A stretch of DNA of 43,433 bases from Methylobacterium segetis. Lineage in GTDB: Bacteria > Pseudomonadota > Alphaproteobacteria > Rhizobiales > Beijerinckiaceae. The stretch spans positions 1-43,433 of the forward strand of contig NZ_SMNT01000055.1 of the NCBI RefSeq assembly GCF_004348265.1. The letters run 5' to 3'. Numbering within the stretch: position 1 is the first letter of the stretch; every line of letters begins with the position of its first letter. The position numbers and the translations under genes are program-made. Below the pieces are notes generated by a model. It was not told where the DNA came from, made no database searches, and saw nothing but the letters and a program-made list of their open reading frames with translations. This document shows, piece after piece, positions 25,497-37,333 of this stretch.

Positions 25497-28400
25497 ATGT
25501 CGGTGATTCGGGGCGGAGCGGTGGAGACGAGGCTGCATGGCGAGGCGGAGCGTCTCGCGGCCCTGCACGATCTGCAGATCCTCGACACGCCCCACGAGGA
25601 GCATTTCGACGCCGTCTGCCGCACCGCCGAGCGCCTGTTCGGGGTCCGCGCGGCCTACGTCTCGCTGATCGATGCCGACCGGCTGTGGCTGAAGACCGGC
25701 TGCGCCCTGGTCCCGTCGGAACTGCCCCGCGAGGCGACCCTCTGCCACCACACGATCCGGACCGACGCGGTCCTCGTCGCGCCGGACCTGCGCCGCGACC
25801 CGCGCTTCCGGGACATGGCGCTGATCCGCGAGGGCAGCCTTGGCTTCTACGCCGGCGCGCCGCTGATCCTCGCGGACGGCATCCGGGTCGGAGCCCTCTG
25901 CCTCATCGACGTGGAGCCCCGCGCCTTCTCGGAGGCCGACGCGGCAGCGCTCGCCGACCTCGCCTGCATCGTGGTCGCGCATCTGCGCCTGCACCGGGCC
26001 AACGTCCGGCACCGCACCGAGGTCGAGGCCCGCATCGCCCACGAGGCCACCATCACCGAGCAGGCCGCCGAGATCGCGCGGCGCGAGGGGGTGCAGGCCA
26101 ACGCGAACCGGCTGCTGACGATGGCCGAGCAGCTCGCCCATGTCGGCCATTGGCGGGTCGACCTCGCCGATGGGCAGCCCGTCTGGTCGGAGGGGCTCTA
26201 CCGCATCACGGGCCGTGACCCGGGCAGCGCGCCCCCCCATCTCTCGGTCTTCTCGGAACTCTACCACCCCGACGAGCGCGCCGGTCTCGTCGCCCTCGCC
26301 GGCGACGCCATCGCGGGGGGCGCCGATTTCGAGTTCGAGGCGCGAATCCTGCGGACCGACGGGACCTACCGCAACGTGATCGTCCGCGGCACCTGCCGCC
26401 GCGACGGGCGGGGACAGCCCGAGAGCCTGTTCGGCATCCTGATCGACGTGACGGAGCGCCGCCGGGCGGAGGCCGAGCTGCGCCGCAGCGACATCCGCTA
26501 CCGCAGCCTCGCCGACACGCTGCCGCTCCTCGTCTGGACCATGCGCTCGGCGGACGGGGAGGCGACCTACGCGAATCCCTGCTTCGAGGCCTATTACGGC
26601 CCGCTCGGCACGGCCCGTGCGGCGCGCATCGCCCGCAACCATCCGGAGGACGCGTCCGCCATGGAGGCGGCCTGGCGCCGCGCCGTCACGACGGGGGAGG
26701 GGTTCTCGGGGCAGTGGCGCCTGCGCCGGCACGACGGCGCCTATCGCTGGCACAAGCTCGCGATGACGCCCGTGCACCACCCGGGCGAGGAGGGGGGCGC
26801 GGTCGAGTGGCTCGGCACGGCGCTGGACATCGACGACATCGTCACCGCCCGGATCGCCGAGGAGGAGGCGCGCGACCTCCTCCACATCGGCCTCGAGGCG
26901 GCCGATGCCGGCACCTGGGACTTCGACATGCGCAGCGGTCTCAGCCTCCTGTCGCCGGAGAGCCTGCGCATGTACGGCCTGCCCGAGGCTTGGGAGACGC
27001 GCGGCATCACCACGGCGGAATGGACGGCGCTGCTGCACCCGGAGGACGCGCCGGGGGCCTGGGAGGCGGTGCGCCGCGCGATCGATACCCGCACGACCTA
27101 CGCCACCGAGTTCCGCGTCGGCGAGCGCTGGATCTACGCACGGGGCCGCACCCTGTTCGGCGCCGACGACCAGCCCTACCGGATGGTCGGGCTCCATCTC
27201 GACATCACCGAGCGCAAGAGCGCGGAGGCGGCCCTGCGCGCCGCGACCGAGGAGGCGGAGCGGGCGAGCGCGGCCAAGAGCGAGTTCCTCGCCGCGATGA
27301 GCCACGAGATCCGCACGCCTCTGAACGGCATCATCGGCTACGCCGACCTCCTCCTCGACGAGCCGAATCTCGGCCCCGAGGGCCGCCGCCGCCTGGAGCT
27401 CGTGCAGGATTCGGGCACCGCGCTCCTCACCATCGTCAACGACATCCTCGACTTCTCGAAGATCGAGGCCGGCCAGCTCAGCCTCGACCCCGTGCCCTTC
27501 GCCCTGCTGCCGCTCATCGACAGCACGGTCGCGATCGTGCGCGGGAGCGCCCTCAAGAGCGGGCTCCGGATCGAGGCCCATTTCGATGCCGCCCTGCCGC
27601 ACTACGTCGTCGGCGATGCGCAGCGCCTCCGGCAGGTCCTGCTCAATCTCCTCAACAACGCCGTGAAGTTCACGCCGTCCGGCTCTGTCGCCCTCAACGT
27701 CCGCCATTGCGGCATCGGGCCGGCGGGCGAGCGCATGCGCTTCGAGGTGACGGATACGGGCATCGGCATCGCGCCCGAGCACCAGAAGCGCCTCTTCAAG
27801 CGTTTCAGCCAGGTCGACGGCTCGATCAGCCGGCGCTTCGGCGGCACCGGCCTCGGCCTCGCCATCTGCCGCCACCTCCTGACCCTGATGGGCGGGGAGA
27901 TCGGCGTCGAGAGCCGCGAGGGCGCGGGCTCCACCTTCTGGTTCACCCTCAGCCTGCCCCGCGGCGAGGCGCGACCCGCGGAGGCGCCGGCCCTGTCCGG
28001 GCCGGTCGCGCCGGCGCGCGAGGGGGTGCCCCTGCGCATCCTCCTCGTGGAGGACGTGCTCATCAACCAGGAACTCGCCCGCTCCGTGCTCGAGGCGCAG
28101 GGCTTCCGTGTCGACGTGGCCGGCGACGGCGCGGAGGCGGTCGCCGCGGTCGAGCGGGAGGCCGAGGCGGGGACGGGCTACGATCTCGTCCTGATGGACG
28201 TGCAGATGCCGGGCATGGACGGCCTCGCCGCGACGCGGCGGATCCGGTCCCTGGCCTCGCCGGCCCGCGGCGTGCCGATCGTGGCGATGACGGCCAACGT
28301 CCTGCCCCAGCAGATCGCCGCCCTGCGCGAGGCCGGCATGGACGATCATGTCGGCAAGCCGTTCCGGCGCGCCGACCTGTTCGCGACGATCGCGCGCTGG

Positions 28401-28754
28401 TCCGGCCCCGGGCGCGGCGACGACGGGGCGGCGGCGGCGATCGATCGGACCGCGCTCGCCACCCTGGAGGAGAATATCGGGCCGGTGCGCCTCCAGGGGT
28501 TGCTGTCCCTGCTCGCGGGCGAGCTCGGCGAGCGCTTCCGCCCCGGCGAGACCGACCGCGCGCAGATCGCCCACGACGCCCACGCCATGGTCTCGGCGGC
28601 CGGCGTCCTCGGCTTCACGGGCCTCTCCGTGCTCTGCCGGGAGATCGAGACGGCGGCCGGTTCGGGGGCCGATCTCGTCGTGCCCTTGCGCCGCCTGGAG
28701 ACCCTGCGGACGGCGACGCTCGCCGCGATCCGGGAATTGCAGGCGGCGGCCTGA
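25497..28754 (+). CDS. hybrid sensor histidine kinase (GAF-PAS3-HisKA-HATPase-REC-Hpt)
   Basis: A 1085-residue cytoplasmic phosphorelay protein without membrane helices. The order is a GAF domain (about 20-160); a short coiled coil; three PAS/PAC modules (about 200-325, 325-455, 455-580); a HisKA domain with the phospho-acceptor His603 in [11 protein letters not shown]; an HATPase domain ([27 protein letters not shown]); a receiver with Asp901 in [13 protein letters not shown]; and a C-terminal Hpt with His1029 in [13 protein letters not shown]. All four relay residues are present. The start at 25497 avoids overlap with the upstream gene. No separate response regulator is encoded beside it, so the output partner is elsewhere. 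Confidence 0.93.
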   Translation: MSVIRGGAVETRLHGEAERLAALHDLQILDTPHEEHFDAVCRTAERLFGVRAAYVSLIDADRLWLKTGCALVPSELPREATLCHHTIRTDAVLVAPDLRRDPRFRDMALIREGSLGFYAGAPLILADGIRVGALCLIDVEPRAFSEADAAALADLACIVVAHLRLHRANVRHRTEVEARIAHEATITEQAAEIARREGVQANANRLLTMAEQLAHVGHWRVDLADGQPVWSEGLYRITGRDPGSAPPHLSVFSELYHPDERAGLVALAGDAIAGGADFEFEARILRTDGTYRNVIVRGTCRRDGRGQPESLFGILIDVTERRRAEAELRRSDIRYRSLADTLPLLVWTMRSADGEATYANPCFEAYYGPLGTARAARIARNHPEDASAMEAAWRRAVTTGEGFSGQWRLRRHDGAYRWHKLAMTPVHHPGEEGGAVEWLGTALDIDDIVTARIAEEEARDLLHIGLEAADAGTWDFDMRSGLSLLSPESLRMYGLPEAWETRGITTAEWTALLHPEDAPGAWEAVRRAIDTRTTYATEFRVGERWIYARGRTLFGADDQPYRMVGLHLDITERKSAEAALRAATEEAERASAAKSEFLAAMSHEIRTPLNGIIGYADLLLDEPNLGPEGRRRLELVQDSGTALLTIVNDILDFSKIEAGQLSLDPVPFALLPLIDSTVAIVRGSALKSGLRIEAHFDAALPHYVVGDAQRLRQVLLNLLNNAVKFTPSGSVALNVRHCGIGPAGERMRFEVTDTGIGIAPEHQKRLFKRFSQVDGSISRRFGGTGLGLAICRHLLTLMGGEIGVESREGAGSTFWFTLSLPRGEARPAEAPALSGPVAPAREGVPLRILLVEDVLINQELARSVLEAQGFRVDVAGDGAEAVAAVEREAEAGTGYDLVLMDVQMPGMDGLAATRRIRSLASPARGVPIVAMTANVLPQQIAALREAGMDDHVGKPFRRADLFATIARWSGPGRGDDGAAAAIDRTALATLEENIGPVRLQGLLSLLAGELGERFRPGETDRAQIAHDAHAMVSAAGVLGFTGLSVLCREIETAAGSGADLVVPLRRLETLRTATLAAIRELQAAA

Positions 28755-28774
28755 CGGGGCGCCGCGGCCCGTCC
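28754..28774 (+). terminator. hairpin after the hybrid kinase
   Basis: GACGGG (28754-28759) and CCCGTC (28769-28774) form a 6-bp stem directly at the kinase stop, in the 21-bp gap before the convergent gene. It is short and without a T-tract, so only a candidate. Confidence 0.35.
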
Positions 28775-28775
28775 C

Positions 28776-29093
28776 TCAGGCCGGGGCGGCCTCGTCCGCC
28801 TCCTCCGGCTCCGGGTCGGCCGTCCAGGCCGTCGCGAAGGCGGCGAGATGCGTCGAATCCGCGAAGGCGAGCACCGTGACGGTGCGCTCGGCCGGAACGC
28901 CGCCGGGATAGGGCGCGAGCAGGACCGTCTCCCGCGAGAGGCGGGCGCCGGGCGCCCGCTCCGCGATCCAGGCCGCCGCCTCCGGAGTCAGCCGCTCCGG
29001 CTCGGCGAGCGCCCGGGAATCGGGGCGCAGCACGATGATGGTCGAGCCGAGCGCGGGATTGCGCTCCTGGATCTGCTTGATGATGTCGATCAT
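28776..29093 (-). CDS. small hypothetical protein
   Basis: A 105-residue protein starting MIDIIKQIQERNPALGSTII with an acidic C-terminus (DPEPEEADEAAPA). A central segment (RTVTVLAFADSTHLAAFATA) has the pattern of a dimeric alpha/beta-barrel strand-helix unit, similar in spirit to the EthD-like gene just upstream. I do not recognise the family. It lies 8 bp after the EthD gene and is probably co-transcribed with it. Confidence 0.65.
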   Translation of the reverse strand: MIDIIKQIQERNPALGSTIIVLRPDSRALAEPERLTPEAAAWIAERAPGARLSRETVLLAPYPGGVPAERTVTVLAFADSTHLAAFATAWTADPEPEEADEAAPA

Positions 29094-29101
29094 GCCCGCG
29101 T

Positions 29102-29413
29102 CTATTCCGGGAAGTCGTTGAGCTGCACCACCGCCTGCACGTCGGTGAATTTCGGGATGTCGCCGAAGATCTCGTCCCCGTGCCGGTCGACGGCGGCCTT
29201 GAAGGCGTCCGCCGAGTCGAAGGTGAGGAGCGCCATCACCTGATAGGGGGCGGGGCCGCCGTCCGGCGTGCCGGTGCCGCGCACCACCTTCGCCTCGTGC
29301 AGGCCCAGCGGGCGCCAGCGCTCGCGCACCAGCGGCATGTGGTGGCCGAGATAATAGTCCATGTCGAACTTCGTGCCGGCGCCGCCCGGGTACAGGACGC
29401 TGATCAGGATCAT
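29102..29413 (-). CDS. EthD family protein
   Basis: A 103-residue dimeric alpha/beta-barrel protein of the EthD group. ISVLYPGGAGTKFDMDYYLG followed by HHMPLV is the characteristic N-terminus, with VMALLTFDSADAFKAAVDRH in the second half. EthD was first linked to ethyl tert-butyl ether degradation, but most family members are small proteins of unknown role. It is the first gene of a two-gene minus-strand unit. Confidence 0.85.
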   Translation of the reverse strand: MILISVLYPGGAGTKFDMDYYLGHHMPLVRERWRPLGLHEAKVVRGTGTPDGGPAPYQVMALLTFDSADAFKAAVDRHGDEIFGDIPKFTDVQAVVQLNDFPE

Positions 29414-29494
29414 GGTCGTTTCCTCGTGGTCGCGCCGGTCCGCGCCGGCGCGCTCACGACAGATAGGGCAGGACGAACGGGGGGAGGAGCGCGC

Positions 29495-30832
29495 TCAGTG
29501 CAGCTTCACCCGCGGCTCGGTGCGCCGGGTCAGGGCGCGGGCCAGCGCGTCGAGGGCGGTCTTCCAGGTCCCGTGCAGCGCCTGCTCGTGCATCTTGTAG
29601 AGCGAGCGGTACATCATCCGGGCAAACAGCCCGGCGATGAACATGTTCTTCCCCTGGATGAAGCCCATCAGGTTGCCGACCGTCGAGTACTCGCCGAGGG
29701 ACACAAGCGAGCCGAAATCCCGGTACTTGAAGGGCGGCAGCGCCTTGCCGGCCATCTTGTTGGGGATCTGCTTGATCAGGTAGCTCGCCTGCTGGTGCGC
29801 GGCCTGGGCGCGGGGCGGGATCGGCGTGTTCGTGCCCGGCTCCACGAGATAGGCGCAGTCGCCGATCGCGAAGATGTCCGGGTCCCGCGTCGTCTGCAGG
29901 GTGGGCGTCACCACGAGCTGGTTGGTGCGCGTCGTCTCAAGGCCGCCGATCTCGCTCAGGAAGGGGGGCGCCTTCACGCCCGCGGCCCAGACCACGAGTT
30001 CGGAGGGGATGAAGCCGCCGTCGGCGAGCTGCACGCCGTCCGCCCGCACCTCGGTGACGCGGGCATTCGTGCGCACCTCGACGCCGATCTTGTCGAGGAG
30101 GGCCATCACCTCGCCCGAGAGCCGGGCGGGCACCGCGGGCAGGATGCGCTCGGCCGCCTCCACCAGGGTGATCTTGAGGTCCTTGGCCGGGTCGATCCGG
30201 TCGAGGCCCGTCGAGGCGACCTGGCGGGTGGTGCGGTGGAGCTCGGCGGCGAGCTCGGTGCCCGTCGCGCCCGCGCCGATCACGGTGACGTGGAGCTGGC
30301 CCGGCCGGACCGGCCCGGTCTGCGTGTGCGCCCGCAGCATCGCGTTGATCAGCCGCTGCTGGAAGCGCACCGCCTGCTCCTGCGTGTCGAGGGCGATGGC
30401 GTGGTCCTTCACCCCCGGCGTGCCGAAATCGTTGGTGGTCGAGCCCACCGCCATCACCAGCGTGTCGTAGGAGATCGAGCGCACGGGCGTCACCTCGCGC
30501 CCCTCCGCGTCGAGGCTCGCCGCGAGCTGGATCGTGCGGCTGGCCCGGTCGAGCCCGGTCATCTCGCCGATCCGGTAGCGGAAATGGTGCTCGTGAGCGT
30601 GGTGCAGGTAGTCGACGGCGTGGTGGCCGACATCGAGGCTGCCCGCCGCGACCTCGTGCAGGAGCGGCTTCCAGATGTGGGTCCGCGCCCGGTCGACCAG
30701 GGTGACATGCGCCTTGCGGCGGCGCCCGAGCTTCTCGCCGAGCTTCGTCGCGAGCTGCAGCCCGGCCGCGCCCCCGCCGACGACCACGATCCGGTGAAGG
30801 CCAACCTCGTTCTCGCCCGGTACCATACGCAC
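29495..30832 (-). CDS. type II NADH:quinone oxidoreductase
   Basis: A 445-residue single-subunit NADH dehydrogenase (NDH-2). The N-terminal FAD motif is IVVVGGGAAGLQLATKLGEK, the NAD-binding Rossmann motif is VTVIGAGATGTELAAELHR, and FAIGDCAY marks the second FAD contact. The C-terminal segment (FIQGKNMFIAGLFARMMYRS) provides the amphipathic membrane anchor. It oxidises NADH and reduces quinone without pumping protons. The start could be 30832 or the second ATG at 30826. The upstream gap 30833-30959 contains an AT-rich patch (GAGAAAAATTCCAATC) suitable for its promoter. Confidence 0.93.
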   Translation of the reverse strand: MRMVPGENEVGLHRIVVVGGGAAGLQLATKLGEKLGRRRKAHVTLVDRARTHIWKPLLHEVAAGSLDVGHHAVDYLHHAHEHHFRYRIGEMTGLDRASRTIQLAASLDAEGREVTPVRSISYDTLVMAVGSTTNDFGTPGVKDHAIALDTQEQAVRFQQRLINAMLRAHTQTGPVRPGQLHVTVIGAGATGTELAAELHRTTRQVASTGLDRIDPAKDLKITLVEAAERILPAVPARLSGEVMALLDKIGVEVRTNARVTEVRADGVQLADGGFIPSELVVWAAGVKAPPFLSEIGGLETTRTNQLVVTPTLQTTRDPDIFAIGDCAYLVEPGTNTPIPPRAQAAHQQASYLIKQIPNKMAGKALPPFKYRDFGSLVSLGEYSTVGNLMGFIQGKNMFIAGLFARMMYRSLYKMHEQALHGTWKTALDALARALTRRTEPRVKLH

Positions 30833-30959
30833 TCCCGTCCCGTTTCAGCGTGCGGCAGGCTCGGCCGCCCCGTCCATCCGCGGCCGCGCCGCGATGCGAG
30901 GCCGATGCCAGCCTAGGCACGAGTTTGAGAAAAATTCCAATCCGGTCCCGCGTCGCGCC

Positions 30960-31604
30960 TCAGGCCGGCGCGCCCGGCTGGCGCAGCGGGTGGGCCTTGG
31001 CGAAGGCCTCCTCCGCGAGGCAGGTCTCGGCGATGCGCCGCACCGTCGGGTAGGGCTCCTGCGCGACGCCGAAGATGCCGGTGCCGACCCAGAGGCTCAC
31101 GAGGCAGAGGTCGGCGTGGCTAACCCGGTCGCCCTGACAGTAGCGCCCGGTGCCGTCCTCCGTGGAGAGGCGGGTTTCCAGCACCGTCAGCCCCGTCTCG
31201 AAGGCGTGGCGCACGAAGCCCATCATCCGCTCCTTCGGCAGGTCGTAGGCCTGCATCAGGTAATTGCGCACCCGCGGCACGTAGAGCGGGTGGGTGTCGC
31301 AGGCGACGACCTGCGCGAGCGAGCGCGCCCGGGCACGGGCCCGCGGATCCTCCGGGAGCAGCGGCACCGCGGGATGCGTCTCCTCCAGATAGTCGAGGAT
31401 CGCGAGCGACTGCGTCAGCGGCGGCCCCTCGCCGTCGAACAGGGCGGGGACCGCCCCCTGGGGATTGATCCGGCGGAAATCCGGCGCGTGCTGGTCGCCC
31501 GCGTCGAGGTCGATGAAGGTCTCCTCGTAGGGGATGCCCTTGAGGTTGAGCGCGATCCGCACCCGGAAGGCCGCGGCCGAGCGCCAGTTGCCGTACATCT
31601 TCAT
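30960..31604 (-). CDS. glutathione S-transferase, maleylacetoacetate isomerase type
   Basis: A 214-residue GST of the zeta/MaiA class. The N-terminal thioredoxin-fold domain starts MKMYGNWRSAAAFRVRIALN with the usual catalytic Ser region, followed by INPQGAVPALFDGEGPPLTQ and SLAILDYLEE. MaiA isomerises maleylacetoacetate in tyrosine/homogentisate catabolism, but no other genes of that pathway are nearby, so the substrate is not proven. The start at 31604 is preferred to an in-frame ATG 21 codons upstream. It is divergent from dgcN. Confidence 0.85.
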   Translation of the reverse strand: MKMYGNWRSAAAFRVRIALNLKGIPYEETFIDLDAGDQHAPDFRRINPQGAVPALFDGEGPPLTQSLAILDYLEETHPAVPLLPEDPRARARARSLAQVVACDTHPLYVPRVRNYLMQAYDLPKERMMGFVRHAFETGLTVLETRLSTEDGTGRYCQGDRVSHADLCLVSLWVGTGIFGVAQEPYPTVRRIAETCLAEEAFAKAHPLRQPGAPA

Positions 31605-31833
31605 GCGGGGATGTGCCCTCCACCGACGCCCGCGACCCGGGACGTTTCGGCAGATCCGGATTGCCATCTTGCCGCCCGCGGCTCAAGCCGAAGGCGCGAT
31701 TTCGGCGCGCGCGATTTCGGGCGCGGGCGGGGAATCCGAAGCCCCTGGCCGGCAACCTGCATTGGCCTTCGCGCCCGCGATCCCGCATAGAGGCGGGGAC
31801 CCCGAAGCGGGCGTCCTCGGGCGAGCGAGACCG

Positions 31834-32859
31834 ATGCAGATCGACACCCCCTACCTGATGTTCCTCGGCGACGTGCCGGACCGCCTCGCCGCCAAGACCG
31901 CCTACGGCATCGTCGACTGGCGCCCCGACTGGTGCGTCGGGCAGCTGCGCCTGCCCGGCTGCGCGGCCGATCTCGGCATTCCCGACCTGACGCTCGCCGA
32001 GGCGGTGGAGCGCGGCTGCCGCACGATGGTGATCGGCGTCGTCAACGCGGGCGGAACCCTGCCCGACCATTGGGTAGCCGAGATCGTCGCGGCGCTCGAG
32101 GCCGGCCTCGACGTGGCGAGCGGCCTGCACGTGCGCCTCGGCTCCGTCCCCGCCATCGCGGAGGCGGCCAAGGCCCACGGGCGCCGGCTCCACGACGTCC
32201 GCCACACCACCGAGACCTTCGCCACCGGCAAGGGCACGAAGCGGCCGGGCCGGCGCCTGCTCACCGTCGGCACCGATTGCTCGGTGGGGAAGAAGTACAC
32301 GGTGCTGGCGCTGGAGCGCGGCATGCGCGCGCGCGGCCTCGACGCGGATTTTCGCGCCACGGGTCAGACCGGCGTCTTCATCTCGGGCCGCGGCGCGGCG
32401 ATCGACGCCGTGGTGGCCGATTTCATCTCGGGCGCCGTTGAGTGGATTGCGCCCGCCGCCGACCCGGACCATTGGGACCTGATCGAGGGGCAGGGCTCCC
32501 TGTTCCACCCCTCCTTCGCCGGCGTCAGCCTGGGGCTGCTGCACGGGGCGCAACCCGACGCCTTCGTGGTCTGCCACGAGCCGACGCGCACCAAGATGCG
32601 CGGCGTCGAGCACCCGCTGCCGGCGATCATCGAGGTGATCGACCTGACGATCCGGCTCGGCCGGCTGACGAATCCCGGCATCCGCCCGGTCGGCATCGCC
32701 GTGAACACGCAGGCCCTGCCCGAGGACGAGGCGCGCCGCATCTTGGAGGCGATCGCGGCCGAGCACGATCTGCCGGCGACGGACCCGGTGCGCTTCGGTG
32801 TCGACAGCCTCGTCGACCGTCTGGTCGCCGAATTTTCCGCCGCAGGAGCGACCGCGTGA
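31834..32859 (+). CDS. dgcN: DgcN-like protein (DUF1611), D-glutamate catabolism
   Basis: A 341-residue DUF1611 protein. An N-terminal domain (PYLMFLGDVPDRLAAKTAYG) precedes a P-loop-like motif GTDCSVGKKYT at about residues 146-156, then DLIEGQGSLFHPSFAGVSLG and CHEPTRTKMRGVEHPLP. DUF1611 was linked to D-glutamate catabolism as DgcN, an N-acetyltransferase acting with the racemase DgcA. The gene directly overlaps a dgcA-like gene, which supports this assignment. ATG at 31834 is chosen as the family N-terminus; the frame is open further upstream but non-conserved. Confidence 0.82.
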   Translation: MQIDTPYLMFLGDVPDRLAAKTAYGIVDWRPDWCVGQLRLPGCAADLGIPDLTLAEAVERGCRTMVIGVVNAGGTLPDHWVAEIVAALEAGLDVASGLHVRLGSVPAIAEAAKAHGRRLHDVRHTTETFATGKGTKRPGRRLLTVGTDCSVGKKYTVLALERGMRARGLDADFRATGQTGVFISGRGAAIDAVVADFISGAVEWIAPAADPDHWDLIEGQGSLFHPSFAGVSLGLLHGAQPDAFVVCHEPTRTKMRGVEHPLPAIIEVIDLTIRLGRLTNPGIRPVGIAVNTQALPEDEARRILEAIAAEHDLPATDPVRFGVDSLVDRLVAEFSAAGATA

Positions 32860-33851
32860 GCCGCCACCTCTCCGTCGCCGTCGAGCGCTTCCCGATCGCG
32901 GGCGCCTTCACTATCGCCCGCGGCAGCCGCACCGAGGCCGTGGTGGTGGTGGCGAGCATCGCCTGCGAGGAGGGCGGGCGGACGCTGGCCGGACGCGGCG
33001 AGTGCGTCCCCTATGCCCGCTACGGCGAGAGCGTCGAGAGCGTCGCCGACCTGATCGGCGCGCAGGCCGAGGCGGTGGCCTCCGGCCTCACCCGCACGGA
33101 CCTCCTCGAACGGATGCCGGCGGGCGCGGCGCGCAACGCCCTCGACTGCGCCCTGTTCGACCTCGAGGCGAAGCTCGCCGGGCGCCCGGCCTGGGAGATC
33201 GCGGGCCTCTCGGCGCCCGGCCCTGCCACCACCGCCTACACGCTGAGCCTCGGCAGCCCGGAGAGCATGGAGGCGGCCGCCCGCGCCGCGGCGCACCGCC
33301 CCCTCCTCAAGGTGAAGCTCGGCGGCGAGGGCGACCCGGAGCGGATCGCCGCCGTGCGCCGCGGCGCGCCGGAAGCCCGCCTCATCGTCGATGCCAACGA
33401 GGCGTGGCGCGAGTCGACGATCGCGGCGAACCTCGCGGCCTGCGTCGAGGCGGGAATCGGCCTGATCGAGCAGCCCCTGCCGGCGGGTGAGGACGACCTC
33501 CTAGCCCGCATCCCGCGCCCCATCCCGATCTGCGCCGACGAGAGCCTGCACGACCGGGCCGGCCTCGACGCGGTGGCCGAGCGCTACGACGCCATCAACA
33601 TCAAGCTCGACAAGACGGGCGGGCTGACCGAGGCCGTGATGCTCGCCCACGAGGCCCGCGCGCGCGGCCTCTCCCTGATGGTCGGCTGCATGGTCGGCAC
33701 CTCGCTCGCCATGGCGCCGGCCATGCTGCTCGCCCACCACGCCGCGTATGTCGACCTCGACGGCCCCCTGCTGCTCGCCCGCGACCGGGAGCCGGGCCTG
33801 CTCTTCGAGGGCAGCACGATCCACCCGCCGGAGGCGGAATTGTGGGGGTGA
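32856..33851 (+). CDS. dgcA: DgcA-like N-acetyl-D-glutamate racemase (enolase superfamily)
   Basis: A 331-residue enolase-superfamily enzyme of the muconate-lactonising/dipeptide-epimerase subgroup. The general-base pair is the KVK of LLKVKLGG, metal ligands lie in IVDANEAW, IEQPLP and CADES, and the opposite base is in KLDKTGG. Alone it would be labelled L-Ala-D/L-Glu epimerase (YcjG-like). Coupled to dgcN through a GTGA start/stop overlap, it is better read as DgcA, which racemises N-acetyl-D-glutamate to the L form. All catalytic positions look intact. Confidence 0.82.
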   Translation: MSRHLSVAVERFPIAGAFTIARGSRTEAVVVVASIACEEGGRTLAGRGECVPYARYGESVESVADLIGAQAEAVASGLTRTDLLERMPAGAARNALDCALFDLEAKLAGRPAWEIAGLSAPGPATTAYTLSLGSPESMEAAARAAAHRPLLKVKLGGEGDPERIAAVRRGAPEARLIVDANEAWRESTIAANLAACVEAGIGLIEQPLPAGEDDLLARIPRPIPICADESLHDRAGLDAVAERYDAINIKLDKTGGLTEAVMLAHEARARGLSLMVGCMVGTSLAMAPAMLLAHHAAYVDLDGPLLLARDREPGLLFEGSTIHPPEAELWG

Positions 33852-33951
33852 CGCACCTCGGGCGATGAGATCGCGCCGGGTTCCTGCGCTCCCGAAGGGA
33901 CCGGCCCCGATCTCCGACGCGCCTGCCCGATCGCGGAGGTCTGGCCCGGGC

Positions 33952-34293
33952 TCACTCCGCCAGATCCAGAAAATGCCGGCCTTGCCGGTCGTCGATCTCG
34001 ACGATCCAGAGGTCGTCGTCGAAGCGGGCCTCCCTGGCGAGGCGCTCCTCGACGGCGAGGGGCTCTGCGCCCGCCAGCAGCTGCGCGAAGCGCCGGTCCC
34101 CCGAGGTCTCGGCGTCGAAGAGCGCCTGGGGCGCCGGCCCGGAGAGGTCAGCGGTGCCGTCGAGCCGGTCGACCTTCACGAAGATCGCCCCGGCCTCGGC
34201 CGCGCCGCGGCGGCGCAGAACCGCCGGGATGCCCGCGACGTCGAGGCGCCGGATCTGGGCCGAGACGAAGAAATCGGAGCGCAGGCGCGGCAT
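33952..34293 (-). CDS. DUF1491 family protein
   Basis: A 113-residue protein with the DUF1491 pattern: RLRSDFFVSAQIRRLDVAGI at the N-terminus, then GAIFVKVDRLDG, and DDLWIVEIDDRQGRHFLDLA at the C-terminus. The function is unknown; the family is nearly confined to alphaproteobacteria. The start at 34293 is preferred because the frame upstream is Pro/Arg-rich and not family-like. It follows the peptidoglycan-binding gene by 78 bp on the same strand. Confidence 0.82.
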   Translation of the reverse strand: MPRLRSDFFVSAQIRRLDVAGIPAVLRRRGAAEAGAIFVKVDRLDGTADLSGPAPQALFDAETSGDRRFAQLLAGAEPLAVEERLAREARFDDDLWIVEIDDRQGRHFLDLAE

Positions 34294-34371
34294 GGCGGTC
34301 TCGCGGAGCGGGTCGGCGGGAGCCTTCCGCATGCGCGAGACGGCGGCGCCTGGCAACCGTCCGCGGAGGGT

Positions 34372-35105
34372 TCAGCCCGGCGGCAGGCCGGATCGCGCGG
34401 CGAGCTCGCGCAGGGTGCGGCCCGCGGCCTCGCCCTTCACCGGCAGCTTGCGGTCGCGCTCGAACTTCTCGATCGCGGCGCGGGTATTGGCGCCCATCAT
34501 CCCGTCCGCCTTCAGCGGGCCGTAGCCGAGCTTCAGGAGGGCGCGCTGCGCCTGCATGACCGAGCGGTCCGCCTTCACGTCCGTCCGGGTGTCCGCCTTG
34601 GCGTCGGCCTTCGGCGTCACGGAGGCGGTGGTCTCGTCCGAGCGGATCAGGTCGCCGATCGCGTCGCGCTTTTGCGGAGCCTCGGCGGCCCTGGCGGGTC
34701 GCGGCGCCTCCCGGGCTCCCTCGGCCGCGGCCGAAGCCTTGTCCGGGGCCGGCCGCTCGGCGGCTGCCGCCTTCTTCACGGGGGGCTCCGCTCGGGCTGC
34801 GACCTTCGGCAGGATCGGCGCCGGGTGGCGGCCCTGCTGCAGGCCGAGCGCGTTCACCGCGACATAGCCCGCGGCGGCGACCGCCAGGAGCGATCCGGCC
34901 ATCTCGCCGGGATGCCGCCGGCAGGCCGAGCCGACGCCGCGGGCGAAGGCGGTGAGCGCGGCGCGCATCTCGCCGGGCGGCGGCCGGTCGGCGGCGCGGC
35001 GGCGCGCGCCGGCCGCGGGGCGGCCCTCTCCGGCCACGGTGATCTCGCGGGGGTCCCGCGGCCTCTGGCTGTCGCGCATCCCGTGCTCCCCTCGCATGCC
35101 GCCGC

Positions 35106-35109
<4 letters not shown>
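34372..35109 (-). CDS. peptidoglycan-binding domain membrane protein
   Basis: A 245-residue protein with a cytoplasmic basic N-terminus, one transmembrane helix (MAGSLLAVAAAGYVAVNALG), a long Ala/Pro/Lys-rich spacer, and a C-terminal PG_binding_1 domain (VMQAQRALLKLGYGPLKADG, then GANTRAAIEKFERDRKLP). It should sit in the inner membrane with the binding domain reaching the periplasmic murein. The ATG at 35109 overlaps the TGA of the histidine kinase (ATGA), so both are translationally coupled; later in-frame ATGs at 35097 and 35079 are alternatives. Confidence 0.82.
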
Positions 35110-37091
<1,982 letters not shown>

Positions 37092-37333
37092 ACGACTGAG
37101 CCTGACGTTCGCAGAGGCGGCTTAAGCGAGTGTTGCGGGACACCCGTCGTTTTTTTGCGGATGCTTTCCGTAAGGTAACCGCCCCGGCCGCGGCGCCGGC
37201 CCGAAACGGGGCCGGCCGGCTCCGTTCACCATGAGGCGGGATTTCCCCGCCGCCTTGAGGCCCGCTTCACCAATCCCGGCGAGGCTCGGGCGCGGACGGG
37301 CCGCCTCCGCGGCCGGGCGAGGATGCCGCTGCC
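37092..37333. other. intergenic regulatory region between divergent genes
   Basis: This gap separates the DivJ-like kinase (minus) from a small gene (plus). It contains a T-run (CGTTTTTTTGCGG near 37150) and relatively AT-rich sequence, suitable for promoters in both directions. I could not find a full CtrA box (TTAA-N7-TTAA); a single CTTAAG is present near 37121. No gene is evident. Confidence 0.4.

Noticed and set aside
25488..28583. Antisense open frame of over 1000 codons opposite the hybrid kinase
   Set aside because: No recognisable domain; it mirrors the codon bias of the kinase gene on the plus strand.
32856..33851. L-Ala-D/L-Glu epimerase of murein recycling
   Set aside because: The motifs allow it, but the start/stop overlap with a DUF1611 gene makes the DgcA assignment more likely; kept as an alternative.
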